From NCBI GenBank assembly GCA_002307095.1, contig DBTO01000093.1:7512-20611 (forward strand): 13,100 nucleotides of DNA, read 5' to 3'. The notes beneath the pieces were generated by a model. The model did no database searches and was not told where the DNA came from. It was given only the letters and a program-made list of their open reading frames with translations. Shown here piece after piece: positions 1 to 7,406 of this stretch; positions within the stretch are counted from its first letter, which is position 1, and every line of letters starts with the position of its first letter. The position numbers and the translations under genes are program-made. This DNA is from Sulfurospirillum sp. UBA1314. GTDB taxonomy: Bacteria > Campylobacterota > Campylobacteria > Campylobacterales > Sulfurospirillaceae.

Positions 1-918
1 AAAGGTGTGACGAAGCATGTGCGCACCATTTTTTTCTTTGCGAATGCCTGCATGAAGCAGTATCTTGTCCATGATGTAACTCACATACGCTTGCGTCAAA
101 GGCTTTCCTGTACGACTTTGAAACAGAAGCATACTCTCACTGCTTCGATACCCCATCCACTCTTCCAAATCATGCACGATGTGCTCACACTTGATCATCG
201 CGGTTCTGGGTTTATTGCCTTTTCCACGGATTTGAAAGACGTAATACTCTCCATCTTTGACCATATCTTTCAGCCGCATCCCCAATGCTTCACTCACACG
301 CATGCCCGTATAAAGAATCAGTTTGATCAAAAGCCTGTTTTTGGCTTGAGCATACGGCTTAAATTCGGTCTCTTCGATGGCTTTAAAAAATCGTGAGAGC
401 TCCTCTTTGAACATGTGCGCAGGCAATTTCTCGCCTTTGCGTCCGCCAAGCCCTCCCCAGTTTTTAAGCTCGATGCGAAACTGGTAGGAGCTGCCACTCT
501 CCTCTTCATTTTGTTTGTCGATGAATTTAAAAAGCCCCAACAGGGCAATACGATAGTTCTTTTTCGTCGCATCGGAGAGTGAACCTGTTTGAGAGGCTAA
601 AAACTCACTGATCAGCTCCTCATCGATCTCTTTTAACGAGGTCAGTTTCATAGGCGTGAGGTAATGGTAGAACTTCTCCAAGGGATTGATAAAAAGGTTG
701 ATCCCAATCAGCCCAATGTTCCGAGCAACTTTGGCAAGATGTTTAAGATCATCCATGCTTTTGCTTCCATGATTAAGAGAGCCGATGATGGCGGAGAGCT
801 TGGCATTTTCTTCGACGTGGCGGTTGGAAAGAGAGGTCAGTTTGGACTTAATGAATCGATCCAACCAAAAAAGAAGACTGAGATCAAAATTCTCTTTCAC
901 ATCCACCCTGTAGCGCAT
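1..918 (-). CDS. xerH: XerH-type tyrosine recombinase, partial (C-terminus beyond left edge)
   Basis: The frame is open from an ATG at 918 to base 1, giving 306 residues without a stop. Residues 1-150 form the SAM-like core-binding domain, including LSDATKKNYRIALLGLFKF at about 114-132, which closely resembles Helicobacter XerH as I recall it. The catalytic domain shows Arg207 (TGMRVSEAL), Lys233 (GKGNK), and His300/Arg303 (GAHMLRHT). The last His/Trp and the nucleophilic Tyr lie outside the window. XerH resolves chromosome dimers at a difH site in Campylobacterota, as a single recombinase instead of XerC/XerD. The start is one base after the tgt stop, so the two genes are probably co-transcribed and translationally coupled. 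Full-length members are about 350-360 residues, so roughly 50 are missing. An integrase of a mobile element is the alternative, but the housekeeping position and similarity favour XerH. I recognised no difH site here. Confidence 0.93.
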   Translation of the reverse strand, partial: MRYRVDVKENFDLSLLFWLDRFIKSKLTSLSNRHVEENAKLSAIIGSLNHGSKSMDDLKHLAKVARNIGLIGINLFINPLEKFYHYLTPMKLTSLKEIDEELISEFLASQTGSLSDATKKNYRIALLGLFKFIDKQNEEESGSSYQFRIELKNWGGLGGRKGEKLPAHMFKEELSRFFKAIEETEFKPYAQAKNRLLIKLILYTGMRVSEALGMRLKDMVKDGEYYVFQIRGKGNKPRTAMIKCEHIVHDLEEWMGYRSSESMLLFQSRTGKPLTQAYVSYIMDKILLHAGIRKEKNGAHMLRHTF

Positions 919-919
919 T

Positions 920-2041
920 TTATTTGGCTCGTTTCGCGTAAAATTCCGCTTTAAAAGAGGCAAAACGACCCTCTAAAATCGCTTGACGCATCTGTTTCAT
1001 CAAGTTTAGGTAGTAATGCAAGTTGTGAATCGAAGCGAGTCTAAAGTAAGTCAGCTCTTTGGCGCGAAAAAGATGGTGCAGATACCCACGTGAGTAATGT
1101 TTACATGTAAAGCAGTCACACTCTGGATCAATCGGGCTTTCATCTCGTTGAAACTTCGCATTTTTGATGCTAACTTTGCCAAATGAGGTAAAGAGTGAGC
1201 CATTGCGAGCGTTTCTGGTTGGCATCACACAGTCAAACATATCGACACCGCGTTCTACGTTTTCCACCAAATCCTCAGGTGTTCCCACACCCATCAAATA
1301 ACGTGGCTTGTCGGTTGGCATCAAAGGCGTGACAAATTCAACAATTTCATACATCTCTTTATTGCTTTCTCCGACACTTAGACCGCCAATGGCAAAACCA
1401 TCAAAAGGTAGGGCACAGAGTTCATTCGCACTGATACGTCGGAACTCTTTATCGGTTCCCCCTTGAATGATCGCAAAGATATTTTGATGCAGACCAATCC
1501 CCTCAGACTGCTTTTGCTGATGATACGTAATGGCTCGCTGTGCCCAATCGGTTGTACGTTTGATGGAAAGAGCGACACGCTCTTTGGTGGCAGGAAGCGC
1601 CACTAAATCATCCAAGATCATCATAATGTCAGAGTTAAAATTGTACTGAATATCGAGCACCTTCTCGGGCGTAAAGTAGTGCGATGAGCCATCGATGTGG
1701 CTTTTAAACATAATGCCATTGACATCGGCTTTGGAGATGTCACTGAGGCTAAAGGCTTGAAAGCCACCGCTATCGGTTAAAAAACTGTTCGGAAATTTGG
1801 TAAAGCCGTGAAGTCCACCAAAATGTTTGATCACTTCGTCGTTCGGGCGCAAATAAAGATGGTACGTATTGCCTAAGATGATCTTCGCTCCAAGCATTTC
1901 GCTCATATCCACAGCGTCTAAGCTTTTCACACTGCCCACCGTTCCAACGGGCATAAATACAGGGGTTTGGATGGTGCTGTGTGCCGTTTTTATCGTACAC
2001 GCACGAGCATTTCCATCGGTTTTATCTATCTGAAATTCCAT
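920..2041 (-). CDS. tgt: tRNA-guanine transglycosylase (queuine tRNA-ribosyltransferase)
   Basis: The enzyme exchanges guanine-34 for the queuine precursor preQ1 in GUN-anticodon tRNAs (queuosine pathway, cytosol). The 373-residue length is normal for the bacterial family. Visible motifs are Asp90 in TDSGGFQ (general acid/base), Asp144 in MILDDLVALPA (base binding; most bacterial enzymes have DECTPYPA here), IGGLSVGE at about 218-225, and Asp270 in MFDCVMPTRNARNG (nucleophile). The zinc site is Cys308, Cys310, Cys313 and His339, with the family's 26-residue spacing from Cys313 to His339. It starts 42 bases from the divergent COG3400 gene, with a possible GAGAGGA ribosome-binding site 13 bases upstream, and ends one base before xerH. 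One copy of the window's iterated palindrome (1100-1111) lies over the codons for Phe311-Lys314, including zinc ligand Cys313. Confidence 0.97.
   Translation of the reverse strand: MEFQIDKTDGNARACTIKTAHSTIQTPVFMPVGTVGSVKSLDAVDMSEMLGAKIILGNTYHLYLRPNDEVIKHFGGLHGFTKFPNSFLTDSGGFQAFSLSDISKADVNGIMFKSHIDGSSHYFTPEKVLDIQYNFNSDIMMILDDLVALPATKERVALSIKRTTDWAQRAITYHQQKQSEGIGLHQNIFAIIQGGTDKEFRRISANELCALPFDGFAIGGLSVGESNKEMYEIVEFVTPLMPTDKPRYLMGVGTPEDLVENVERGVDMFDCVMPTRNARNGSLFTSFGKVSIKNAKFQRDESPIDPECDCFTCKHYSRGYLHHLFRAKELTYFRLASIHNLHYYLNLMKQMRQAILEGRFASFKAEFYAKRAK
1100..1111. repeat. Iterated palindrome copy 1, TTTACATGTAAA
   Basis: A perfect 12-base palindrome inside tgt. In the tgt reading direction it reads TTT ACA TGT AAA (Phe-Thr-Cys-Lys), including a zinc-ligand cysteine codon. 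Confidence 0.8.
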
Positions 2042-2083
2042 TTTAGTTACAATATCCTCTCATATTTTAGGGAGTCGCTTACA
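2042..2083. promoter_or_regulatory. Divergent promoter region between tgt and the COG3400 operon
   Basis: All transcription signals for two divergent units must fit in these 42 bases and the adjoining coding ends. On the plus strand TACAAT (2048-2053) is a plausible -10 box, with an AGGGAG-type ribosome-binding site near 2069-2074 before the ATG at 2084. On the minus strand TAAAAT (2069-2064) is a plausible -10 for tgt. No good -35 box is visible, which is usual for the main sigma factor in Campylobacterota. Confidence 0.4.
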
Positions 2084-3487
2084 ATGAAAAAAATTTTAAT
2101 CATCGCTGATGGCATTCTAGCAAAACAATTTTTAGAAAAGGTTATGGAAACCGAAGCAGGGGAAAATAGCTACACCATCGTAACCTACAAAGAAGAGACT
2201 TTACCCAAAAAGCGCCCTGAAAATTTTAAATTTTTTGAATTTGACCCAACAAGTCACGAAAAGCTCGCTATCGTCCTTAATGAACAGTTCTTTCAAGTAA
2301 TGATTATGATGTCCAATGAACTGGACGTCAAAGCGACCTACACGAACATCAGACGCGTTGACAGCAAAGTGCGCGTGGTCATCATGGACAGGTGGGATTT
2401 GAAGATCGAAGATAAACGTCTTTTGATGCTCAACTCGCGCGAAATCCTCGCTTCCCGCTTTACCGATCACCTTCCAAACACACCCATTGTCGCGCAAAAC
2501 ATCGGTCTGGGTATCGGTGAAATTATGGAAGTTTCAGTCCCTGTTGGAAGCTCCTACGCCTACCGCCACCTTGCGTCCATCGAGCAGAGCAAATGGAAAA
2601 TCGCAGCCGTGTACCGCTCCAACACGCTCATTCTGCCTCGTCCTGCGCTGATGCTTTTACCCAACGACCTTTTGCTGTTGGTGGGTGATCCTAAGGTGTT
2701 GCAGAGTGTCTTTAAAAGCATTAAGCGCGAACTTGGGCAGTTTCCATCTCCTTTTGGTAGTAGCATCTATTGTTTGATCGACATGTTGCGCATGAATGAC
2801 AAAGAGATTGATGTGCTTTTGAATGACGCATTGCTACTGCACTCAAAATTGAACAGCAACAAGTTACATGTAAAGATTATCAACCCGACCTATTCCAAAG
2901 CGCTCGATAAGGTTAAAAGCTATAGCAATCACCATATTAACGTGATCATCGACTACTTTGAAACCAATCCTCGCAAAGCGCTCAGGGACGATACAGACAA
3001 TATGGATATAGGGCTTATTGTTGTGATGAACCGCTTTTTTCAACACAATAAACGCACCCTGTATAAAACCAAACTGCCTATCTTCAAAATGGGAAAACAA
3101 GGCTTTGCAAGCCTCAACCAAGGCGTTGTATTAAGCAATGACGCGCATGAAATCGAGCAAGAATCTTCCGTCATTTTTGACGTGGCAACCCAACTCTCAC
3201 TCGATCTAAAACTCTACTCGTACAATCCTGACCATGAGAGTGAAAAAAATAGCCTGATTGAGCATTTTGACAACCTTTCCAAAATCTTTGGACGCGAAGT
3301 CGATGTTATCCAAAGCGACAAAAACCCACTAGTCAAACTGCGCCACAAAGACAATATTTTGCAGTTTTTGCCCTTCAGTCCCAAAATTCTAGAAGCCAAT
3401 TTTCTCTCGATTTTCTCGACCGATATGGAAAAATTACACTTTAAACTTGCCGATAATTACCAGTTATTCATCCCAGTCAATGCATAA
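2084..3487 (+). CDS. COG3400-family RCK/TrkA-like protein, soluble
   Basis: The start is the ATG at 2084, after an AGGGAG ribosome-binding site; an in-frame extension to 1967 would run back into tgt. The product is 467 residues. Residues 1-125 look like a Rossmann-type RCK-N (TrkA-N) domain with a degenerate nucleotide loop (ADGILAK in place of GxGxxG). Residues about 150-225 look like an RCK-C (TrkA-C) domain (MEVSVPVGSSYAYRHL through PNDLLLLVGDP). The remaining ~240 residues match nothing I can name. There is no signal peptide or membrane segment, so it is cytosolic. RCK domains normally gate potassium channels or transporters by binding nucleotides or ions, but no potassium channel is encoded here; an MscS-type channel lies two genes downstream. 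The recalled Helicobacter/Campylobacter counterparts are conserved and uncharacterised. It is first in the seven-gene run and ends 44 bases before aroB. Confidence 0.85.
   Translation: MKKILIIADGILAKQFLEKVMETEAGENSYTIVTYKEETLPKKRPENFKFFEFDPTSHEKLAIVLNEQFFQVMIMMSNELDVKATYTNIRRVDSKVRVVIMDRWDLKIEDKRLLMLNSREILASRFTDHLPNTPIVAQNIGLGIGEIMEVSVPVGSSYAYRHLASIEQSKWKIAAVYRSNTLILPRPALMLLPNDLLLLVGDPKVLQSVFKSIKRELGQFPSPFGSSIYCLIDMLRMNDKEIDVLLNDALLLHSKLNSNKLHVKIINPTYSKALDKVKSYSNHHINVIIDYFETNPRKALRDDTDNMDIGLIVVMNRFFQHNKRTLYKTKLPIFKMGKQGFASLNQGVVLSNDAHEIEQESSVIFDVATQLSLDLKLYSYNPDHESEKNSLIEHFDNLSKIFGREVDVIQSDKNPLVKLRHKDNILQFLPFSPKILEANFLSIFSTDMEKLHFKLADNYQLFIPVNA
2864..2873. repeat. Iterated palindrome copy 2, TTACATGTAA
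   Basis: A 10-base palindrome inside the COG3400 gene, read TTA CAT GTA AAG (Leu-His-Val-Lys). Confidence 0.75.
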
Positions 3488-3531
3488 TTAAGTGCTTTTT
3501 GAGTACTATAGAAATAAAAAACGGAAAGAAC

Positions 3532-4578
3532 ATGCACGTCAATGTTGTCTTAAACAAAACCACTTCAAAAGATTACAGTGTCATCATTGATACCTTAGAA
3601 AAACTCGTCTTTGAGACCAAAGTGATGATCGTCACCAATACCACTGTGGCAGCACTTCATCTCGCATCCCTCCAAACACGCATTGAAGCAAAAGAGGTTC
3701 ATACGCTCATTCTTCCTGATGGTGAGATGTATAAAAATTTTGAGAGCTTAAACCTCATTTTAAACGCTTGTTTTGAACACCGATTGGATCGTAAATCCAT
3801 TTTGATCGCTTTTGGCGGTGGTGTCATCGGCGATATGACAGGTTTTGCCGCTTCAATTTATCAAAGAGGGATTGATTTTATCCAGATTCCTACCACACTT
3901 TTAGCCCAAGTGGACGCGAGCGTGGGCGGTAAAACGGGCATCAACAATGACTATGGCAAAAACCTTATTGGCTCGTTTTGGCAACCACGTGCTGTGTATT
4001 GCGATAGCACGTTTTTAAAAACTTTGCCTAAACGTGAATTTGCAGCAGGTGTGGCGGAGATCATCAAGATGGCAGTGACCTTTGATAAAGCCTTTTTTGA
4101 GTGGTTGGAAACGCACGATCTGCACGAGGAAGCCAATCTTAAAATGGCGATTCACAAAAGCATCTCCATTAAAGCCGATGTCGTTTCACAAGATGAGACA
4201 GAACAGGGCATACGCGCAGTGTTAAACTATGGACACACCTTTGCCCATGTCATCGAAAACCAAACCCATTATACAACGTATTTACACGGAGAAGCTGTAG
4301 CCATCGGCATTGTGATGGCAAATGCACTCGCTTATACTTTAGGACTTTTGACTGCCATTGAGGCAGGACGCGTCCGAAAACTCTTAGAGCATTACGAACT
4401 GCCAACACACTATGCCATCAACCATTTAGAGACATTTTACGATGCTTTTTTCTTGGATAAAAAAAGTGCCAATGACACTATTACGTTTATCTTAGCCAAA
4501 GGAATTGGTGGCAATGAGATGCGCCATAGCATTCCAAAAGCACTTGTATTTGAAGCGTTAGGAGCGTTTCATGCCTAA
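3532..4578 (+). CDS. aroB: 3-dehydroquinate synthase
   Basis: AroB converts DAHP to 3-dehydroquinate, the second step of the shikimate pathway, using NAD and a divalent metal in the cytosol. The 348-residue product has the NAD-binding FGGGVIGDMTGFAASIYQRG (94-113), the active-site stretch PTTLLAQVDASVGGKTG (120-136) with Lys134, and three expected metal ligands: Glu176 (GVAEIIK), His235 (NYGHTFAHVIE) and His252 (LHGEAVAIG). I chose the ATG at 3532, preceded by GGAAAG, because homologues begin at this point (MxVxVxL). A TTG at 3499 would add 11 unsupported residues. It overlaps the mscS-family gene by 8 bases, indicating translational coupling. It is somewhat shorter than the E. coli enzyme, in line with the Campylobacterota form. 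Confidence 0.97.
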   Translation: MHVNVVLNKTTSKDYSVIIDTLEKLVFETKVMIVTNTTVAALHLASLQTRIEAKEVHTLILPDGEMYKNFESLNLILNACFEHRLDRKSILIAFGGGVIGDMTGFAASIYQRGIDFIQIPTTLLAQVDASVGGKTGINNDYGKNLIGSFWQPRAVYCDSTFLKTLPKREFAAGVAEIIKMAVTFDKAFFEWLETHDLHEEANLKMAIHKSISIKADVVSQDETEQGIRAVLNYGHTFAHVIENQTHYTTYLHGEAVAIGIVMANALAYTLGLLTAIEAGRVRKLLEHYELPTHYAINHLETFYDAFFLDKKSANDTITFILAKGIGGNEMRHSIPKALVFEALGAFHA

Positions 4579-6181
4579 AAAACTTCTGTGGCTTATTTTT
4601 CTTACATGTAACCTTCTTTTAGCCGAAACTAACACAACATCTAAGCTTGAAGAGGGCATCAAAACCGATGCCCTTCGTCAAAAAATCACCGCGATTGATG
4701 AAGCCATCCAAGACAATCTTTGGTTTAAGCGTTATGGCAACTATCTCAGTTACCAAAAGCTCATCGAAGAGCTCTCCACCGTTGATGCTGAAGTCAAAAA
4801 AATCAAAAATGCGAAAGACAAAGTCTCTGTTGAAAAACGTGAACGCTTGGTGAGTAAGCAAGAGTCTCTTGAGAAGCAGATCGAATTGTTGCAGGAGTTT
4901 AAAAACTCACCGTTTAGCAAGATGGTTGAGTCTGTGGAGTTGGAGAGTTATCCTAGGATTACCAACCCTTTTGCGATTATTTCTGCACTTTCGTACATTA
5001 AAAAAATCAAACAAGACAGCACTGACTACCGTTCTCGCCTTGATCGTTTGGACTTTTTGGTGGGGAAACTCAAAGAAAAGCTCTCTTTATTGGAAGAGAT
5101 AAATCAGATTGAACCGATCATCACCAACGAAGACATGGTCTATGAAGCGCAAAAAGAGCTTAACGCGTTTATTGCCGCACAAGAGATTGCAAGTACAAGT
5201 TACTCTTTACATGTAAAGAAAGTGGATGAAGCAAGTATTCGTATTACCCAAGACATTACATTGCAGATGAAACGGGCATTTAACATCGGTATTTTTATCG
5301 TTGTTGTCATTATTTTCACTCTTTTACTCAAGTTTTTTGCCAAACGTTACATCAAAGACAATGAGCGTTTTTACACCGCCAATAAAATTATCAATTTTGC
5401 CAACGTCACGCTCATTTTGCTTATTTTGCTCTTTTCATACATCGAAAATGTCTCCTACCTTGTCACCGTTTTAGGATTTGCGTCTGCAGGTATCGCGATT
5501 GCGATGAAAGACTGGTTTATGAGCATTTTAGGCTGGATGGTCATCATTTTTGGTGGCAGTTTCCACGTGGGAGATCGCATCAAAGTCAAAAAAGATGGAC
5601 TCTCGTATGTTGGCGACATCATCGATATTTCGCTGCTTCGCATGACTTTGCTTGAAGACATTACGCTCACATCCTATATGGAAAATACACGCTCGGGAAG
5701 GGTTTTCTTTGTTCCCAATAACCTTATATTTTCTTCCGTCATTTCCAACTACACCCACGGCACGATGCGTACGGTTTGGGATGGCATTAACATCTACATT
5801 ACCTTTGACTCTAATCACAAAAAAGCGGTGCATTTAGCGCGCGAGATTACGAAAAAATACGCCAAAGGCTACACCGACATTGCACGTAAACAGCTTAATT
5901 TGTTGCGCAATCAATACAGCCTCAAAAACACCAATGTCGAACCTCGCATCTTCTCCTTTGTCGAGCCACAAGGCTTTTGTATCAACTGTTGGTATATGAC
6001 CAATTCGTATGCAGCACTTTCACTTCGTGGAACCATCGGTTGTGAAATCATCGATGCATTTATGAAAGAAGATGACATCAGCATCGCATACCAAACGCAA
6101 AATATCAATATTGCTCAGCAACAACGCCCATCCTTTCCACCTGATGAACTAAAGAGTCCTGATGAAAAAAGTCTTTTTTAA
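4571..6181 (+). CDS. MscS-family mechanosensitive ion channel with long periplasmic domain
   Basis: The product is 536 residues. Residues 1-18 form a Sec-type signal peptide (MPKKLLWLIFLTCNLLLA). Residues about 20-230 are charged and helical with coiled-coil character, and probably periplasmic. Three membrane segments follow at about 236-257, 271-291 and 296-327; the last is rich in Gly/Ala (GFASAGIAIAMKDW) like the MscS pore helix TM3. The beta domain follows: FHVGDRIKVK (331-340) and the family mark VFFVPNNLI (378-386). Residues 400-536 are the cytosolic alpha/beta region plus a charged tail. MscS channels release solutes on hypo-osmotic shock. The large N-terminal domain and three helices make it an extended MscS type rather than the minimal E. 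coli MscS. It overlaps aroB by 8 and mtaB by 20 bases. It carries two copies of the iterated palindrome (4602-4611 and 5205-5218). Confidence 0.92.
   Translation: MPKKLLWLIFLTCNLLLAETNTTSKLEEGIKTDALRQKITAIDEAIQDNLWFKRYGNYLSYQKLIEELSTVDAEVKKIKNAKDKVSVEKRERLVSKQESLEKQIELLQEFKNSPFSKMVESVELESYPRITNPFAIISALSYIKKIKQDSTDYRSRLDRLDFLVGKLKEKLSLLEEINQIEPIITNEDMVYEAQKELNAFIAAQEIASTSYSLHVKKVDEASIRITQDITLQMKRAFNIGIFIVVVIIFTLLLKFFAKRYIKDNERFYTANKIINFANVTLILLILLFSYIENVSYLVTVLGFASAGIAIAMKDWFMSILGWMVIIFGGSFHVGDRIKVKKDGLSYVGDIIDISLLRMTLLEDITLTSYMENTRSGRVFFVPNNLIFSSVISNYTHGTMRTVWDGINIYITFDSNHKKAVHLAREITKKYAKGYTDIARKQLNLLRNQYSLKNTNVEPRIFSFVEPQGFCINCWYMTNSYAALSLRGTIGCEIIDAFMKEDDISIAYQTQNINIAQQQRPSFPPDELKSPDEKSLF
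4602..4611. repeat. Iterated palindrome copy 3, TTACATGTAA
   Basis: A 10-base palindrome inside the signal-peptide region of the mscS-family gene, read CTT ACA TGT AAC (Leu-Thr-Cys-Asn). Confidence 0.75.
5205..5218. repeat. Iterated palindrome copy 4, CTTTACATGTAAAG
   Basis: A full 14-base palindrome inside the mscS-family gene, read TTA CAT GTA AAG (Leu-His-Val-Lys). Confidence 0.8.
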
Positions 6182-7406
6182 AACCTTCGGGTGTCGTACC
6201 AACATCTACGATACGCAGGTGATGATGGCAAATCTAAGCGATTTTGAAGTGACCGAAGTTGAAAACGAAGCGCAGATCATCGTCGTCAACTCCTGCACCG
6301 TTACCAATGGAGCGGACACAGGAGTACGTAGTTACATCAACCACGCCACCAAAGAGGGCAAAAAAGTCATCCTCGCAGGCTGTGGCGCCATCAGCAAAGG
6401 GGAGAGCCTTTTTAGCCAAAACAAGGTGTTTGGCGTCATGGGACACTCTGAAAAAGCGCAAATCAACACCCTTTTAAAACAAGCAACTCCGTTTTATGAG
6501 ATCGGCGATCTCACCTCTTTGGACGAAACCATTGTGCACGAATACACAGGCAAAACCAAAGCGTTTATCAAGATTCAAGAGGGGTGCAATTTTAGATGTT
6601 CGTACTGCATCATCCCTTACGTCAGAGGCAATGCGCGTAGTCAAGATGAGAACAAGATCATCGAGCAAGTGCAAAAACTAGCGCTTAATGGCTACGGTGA
6701 GTTTGTGCTGACAGGTACGAACATCGGCAGTTACGGCAAAGACAAAGGCAGTTCCCTTGGAAAACTCGTGCAACGCTTAGGCGCCATTCGAGGCGTTCGT
6801 CGTATTCGTCTTGGAAGCATCGAGCCTGTGCAGATCGATGAGAGTTTTCGCGAAATTTTGAGTGAACCGTGGCTTGAGCGCCATTTACATGTAGCGCTTC
6901 AACACACCTCGGAGCGTATGCTAGAACTCATGCGAAGACGCAATAACGTCAAACGTGATTTAGAGCTTTTTCAAGAACTGAGCGAGCGAGGATTTGCGCT
7001 AGGAACCGATTTTATCACCGGGCATCCGGGCGAGAGTGACGAGATTTGGAGCGAAGCCTACACCATGTTAGAGCAATTTCCCCTCACACATCTGCACGCA
7101 TTTACCTACTCCAAACGCGATGGAACGCCCTCTAGTACGATGAAACCTGAGGTCAAAGGCGATGTCGCCAAAGAGCGACACAAGAGCATCGAAACGCTTG
7201 TAGAGTCGAAAAACATTACTTTTAGGCAAAAAAAGAGTGAAATACCTTTAAATGTCTTGGTCGAAGAGCACAAAGATGACCACTTCATCGGCTACGACCA
7301 GTTTTTCAACAAAGTCATCATCCAAAGCAATCGCGATCTGCTCAAAGAGTGGGTTACTCTCGAAACGTACGAGATTCAACAGGAGGCAAACTATGCGCAC
7401 TTTTAA
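6162..7406 (+). CDS. mtaB: tRNA t6A37 methylthiotransferase MtaB
   Basis: This radical-SAM enzyme converts t6A to ms2t6A at position 37 of ANN-decoding tRNAs. The 414-residue product has the N-terminal methylthiotransferase domain with three cluster ligands, Cys11 (KTFGCRTN), Cys45 (VNSCTVTN) and Cys74 (AGCGA). The radical-SAM CxxxCxxC follows at Cys142/146/149 (GCNFRCSYC). GSIEPVQ and FITGHPGES mark later parts of the barrel, and a TRAM-like C-terminal segment follows at about 350-410. The CRTN form of the first motif and the VxSY(I/A)xxA pattern after Cys45 favour MtaB over MiaB or RimO. The first 20 bases are shared with the end of the mscS-family gene, and the last 14 with the FtsH-like gene, so it lies inside the coupled run. 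One degenerate copy of the iterated palindrome lies at 6884-6893. Confidence 0.93.
   Translation: MKKVFFKTFGCRTNIYDTQVMMANLSDFEVTEVENEAQIIVVNSCTVTNGADTGVRSYINHATKEGKKVILAGCGAISKGESLFSQNKVFGVMGHSEKAQINTLLKQATPFYEIGDLTSLDETIVHEYTGKTKAFIKIQEGCNFRCSYCIIPYVRGNARSQDENKIIEQVQKLALNGYGEFVLTGTNIGSYGKDKGSSLGKLVQRLGAIRGVRRIRLGSIEPVQIDESFREILSEPWLERHLHVALQHTSERMLELMRRRNNVKRDLELFQELSERGFALGTDFITGHPGESDEIWSEAYTMLEQFPLTHLHAFTYSKRDGTPSSTMKPEVKGDVAKERHKSIETLVESKNITFRQKKSEIPLNVLVEEHKDDHFIGYDQFFNKVIIQSNRDLLKEWVTLETYEIQQEANYAHF
6884..6893. repeat. Iterated palindrome copy 5, degenerate TTTACATGTA
   Basis: The TACATGTA core plus the left arm; the right arm is GC instead of AA. It lies inside mtaB and reads TTA CAT GTA GCG (Leu-His-Val-Ala). 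Confidence 0.55.
7381..7386 (+). promoter_or_regulatory. Perfect AGGAGG ribosome-binding site for the FtsH-like gene
   Basis: AGGAGG lies inside the 3' end of mtaB, six bases before the ATG at 7393. It decides the start of the FtsH-like protein against an in-frame ATG at 7252 inside mtaB, which would add 47 low-complexity residues before the first membrane segment. Confidence 0.8.

Noticed and set aside
7..954. Open frames on the plus strand across 7-396 and 664-954
   Set aside because: They lie antisense to xerH, whose continuous minus-strand frame has clear recombinase motifs; the plus-strand translations have no recognisable domain.
1967..2083. Longer N-terminus for the COG3400 protein
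   Set aside because: It would overlap the start of tgt and add 39 residues without family support, and the ATG at 2084 has a proper ribosome-binding site.
411..2786. ACATGT at 411-416 and 2781-2786 as further palindrome copies
   Set aside because: Their flanks (GA/GC and CG/TG) lack the TA extension shared by the other sites.
6162..6181. A6 and T6 runs in the mscS/mtaB overlap as a phase-variable or frameshift site
   Set aside because: Six-base homopolymers are common in this DNA and too short to suggest hypervariability; both genes are intact without frameshifting.
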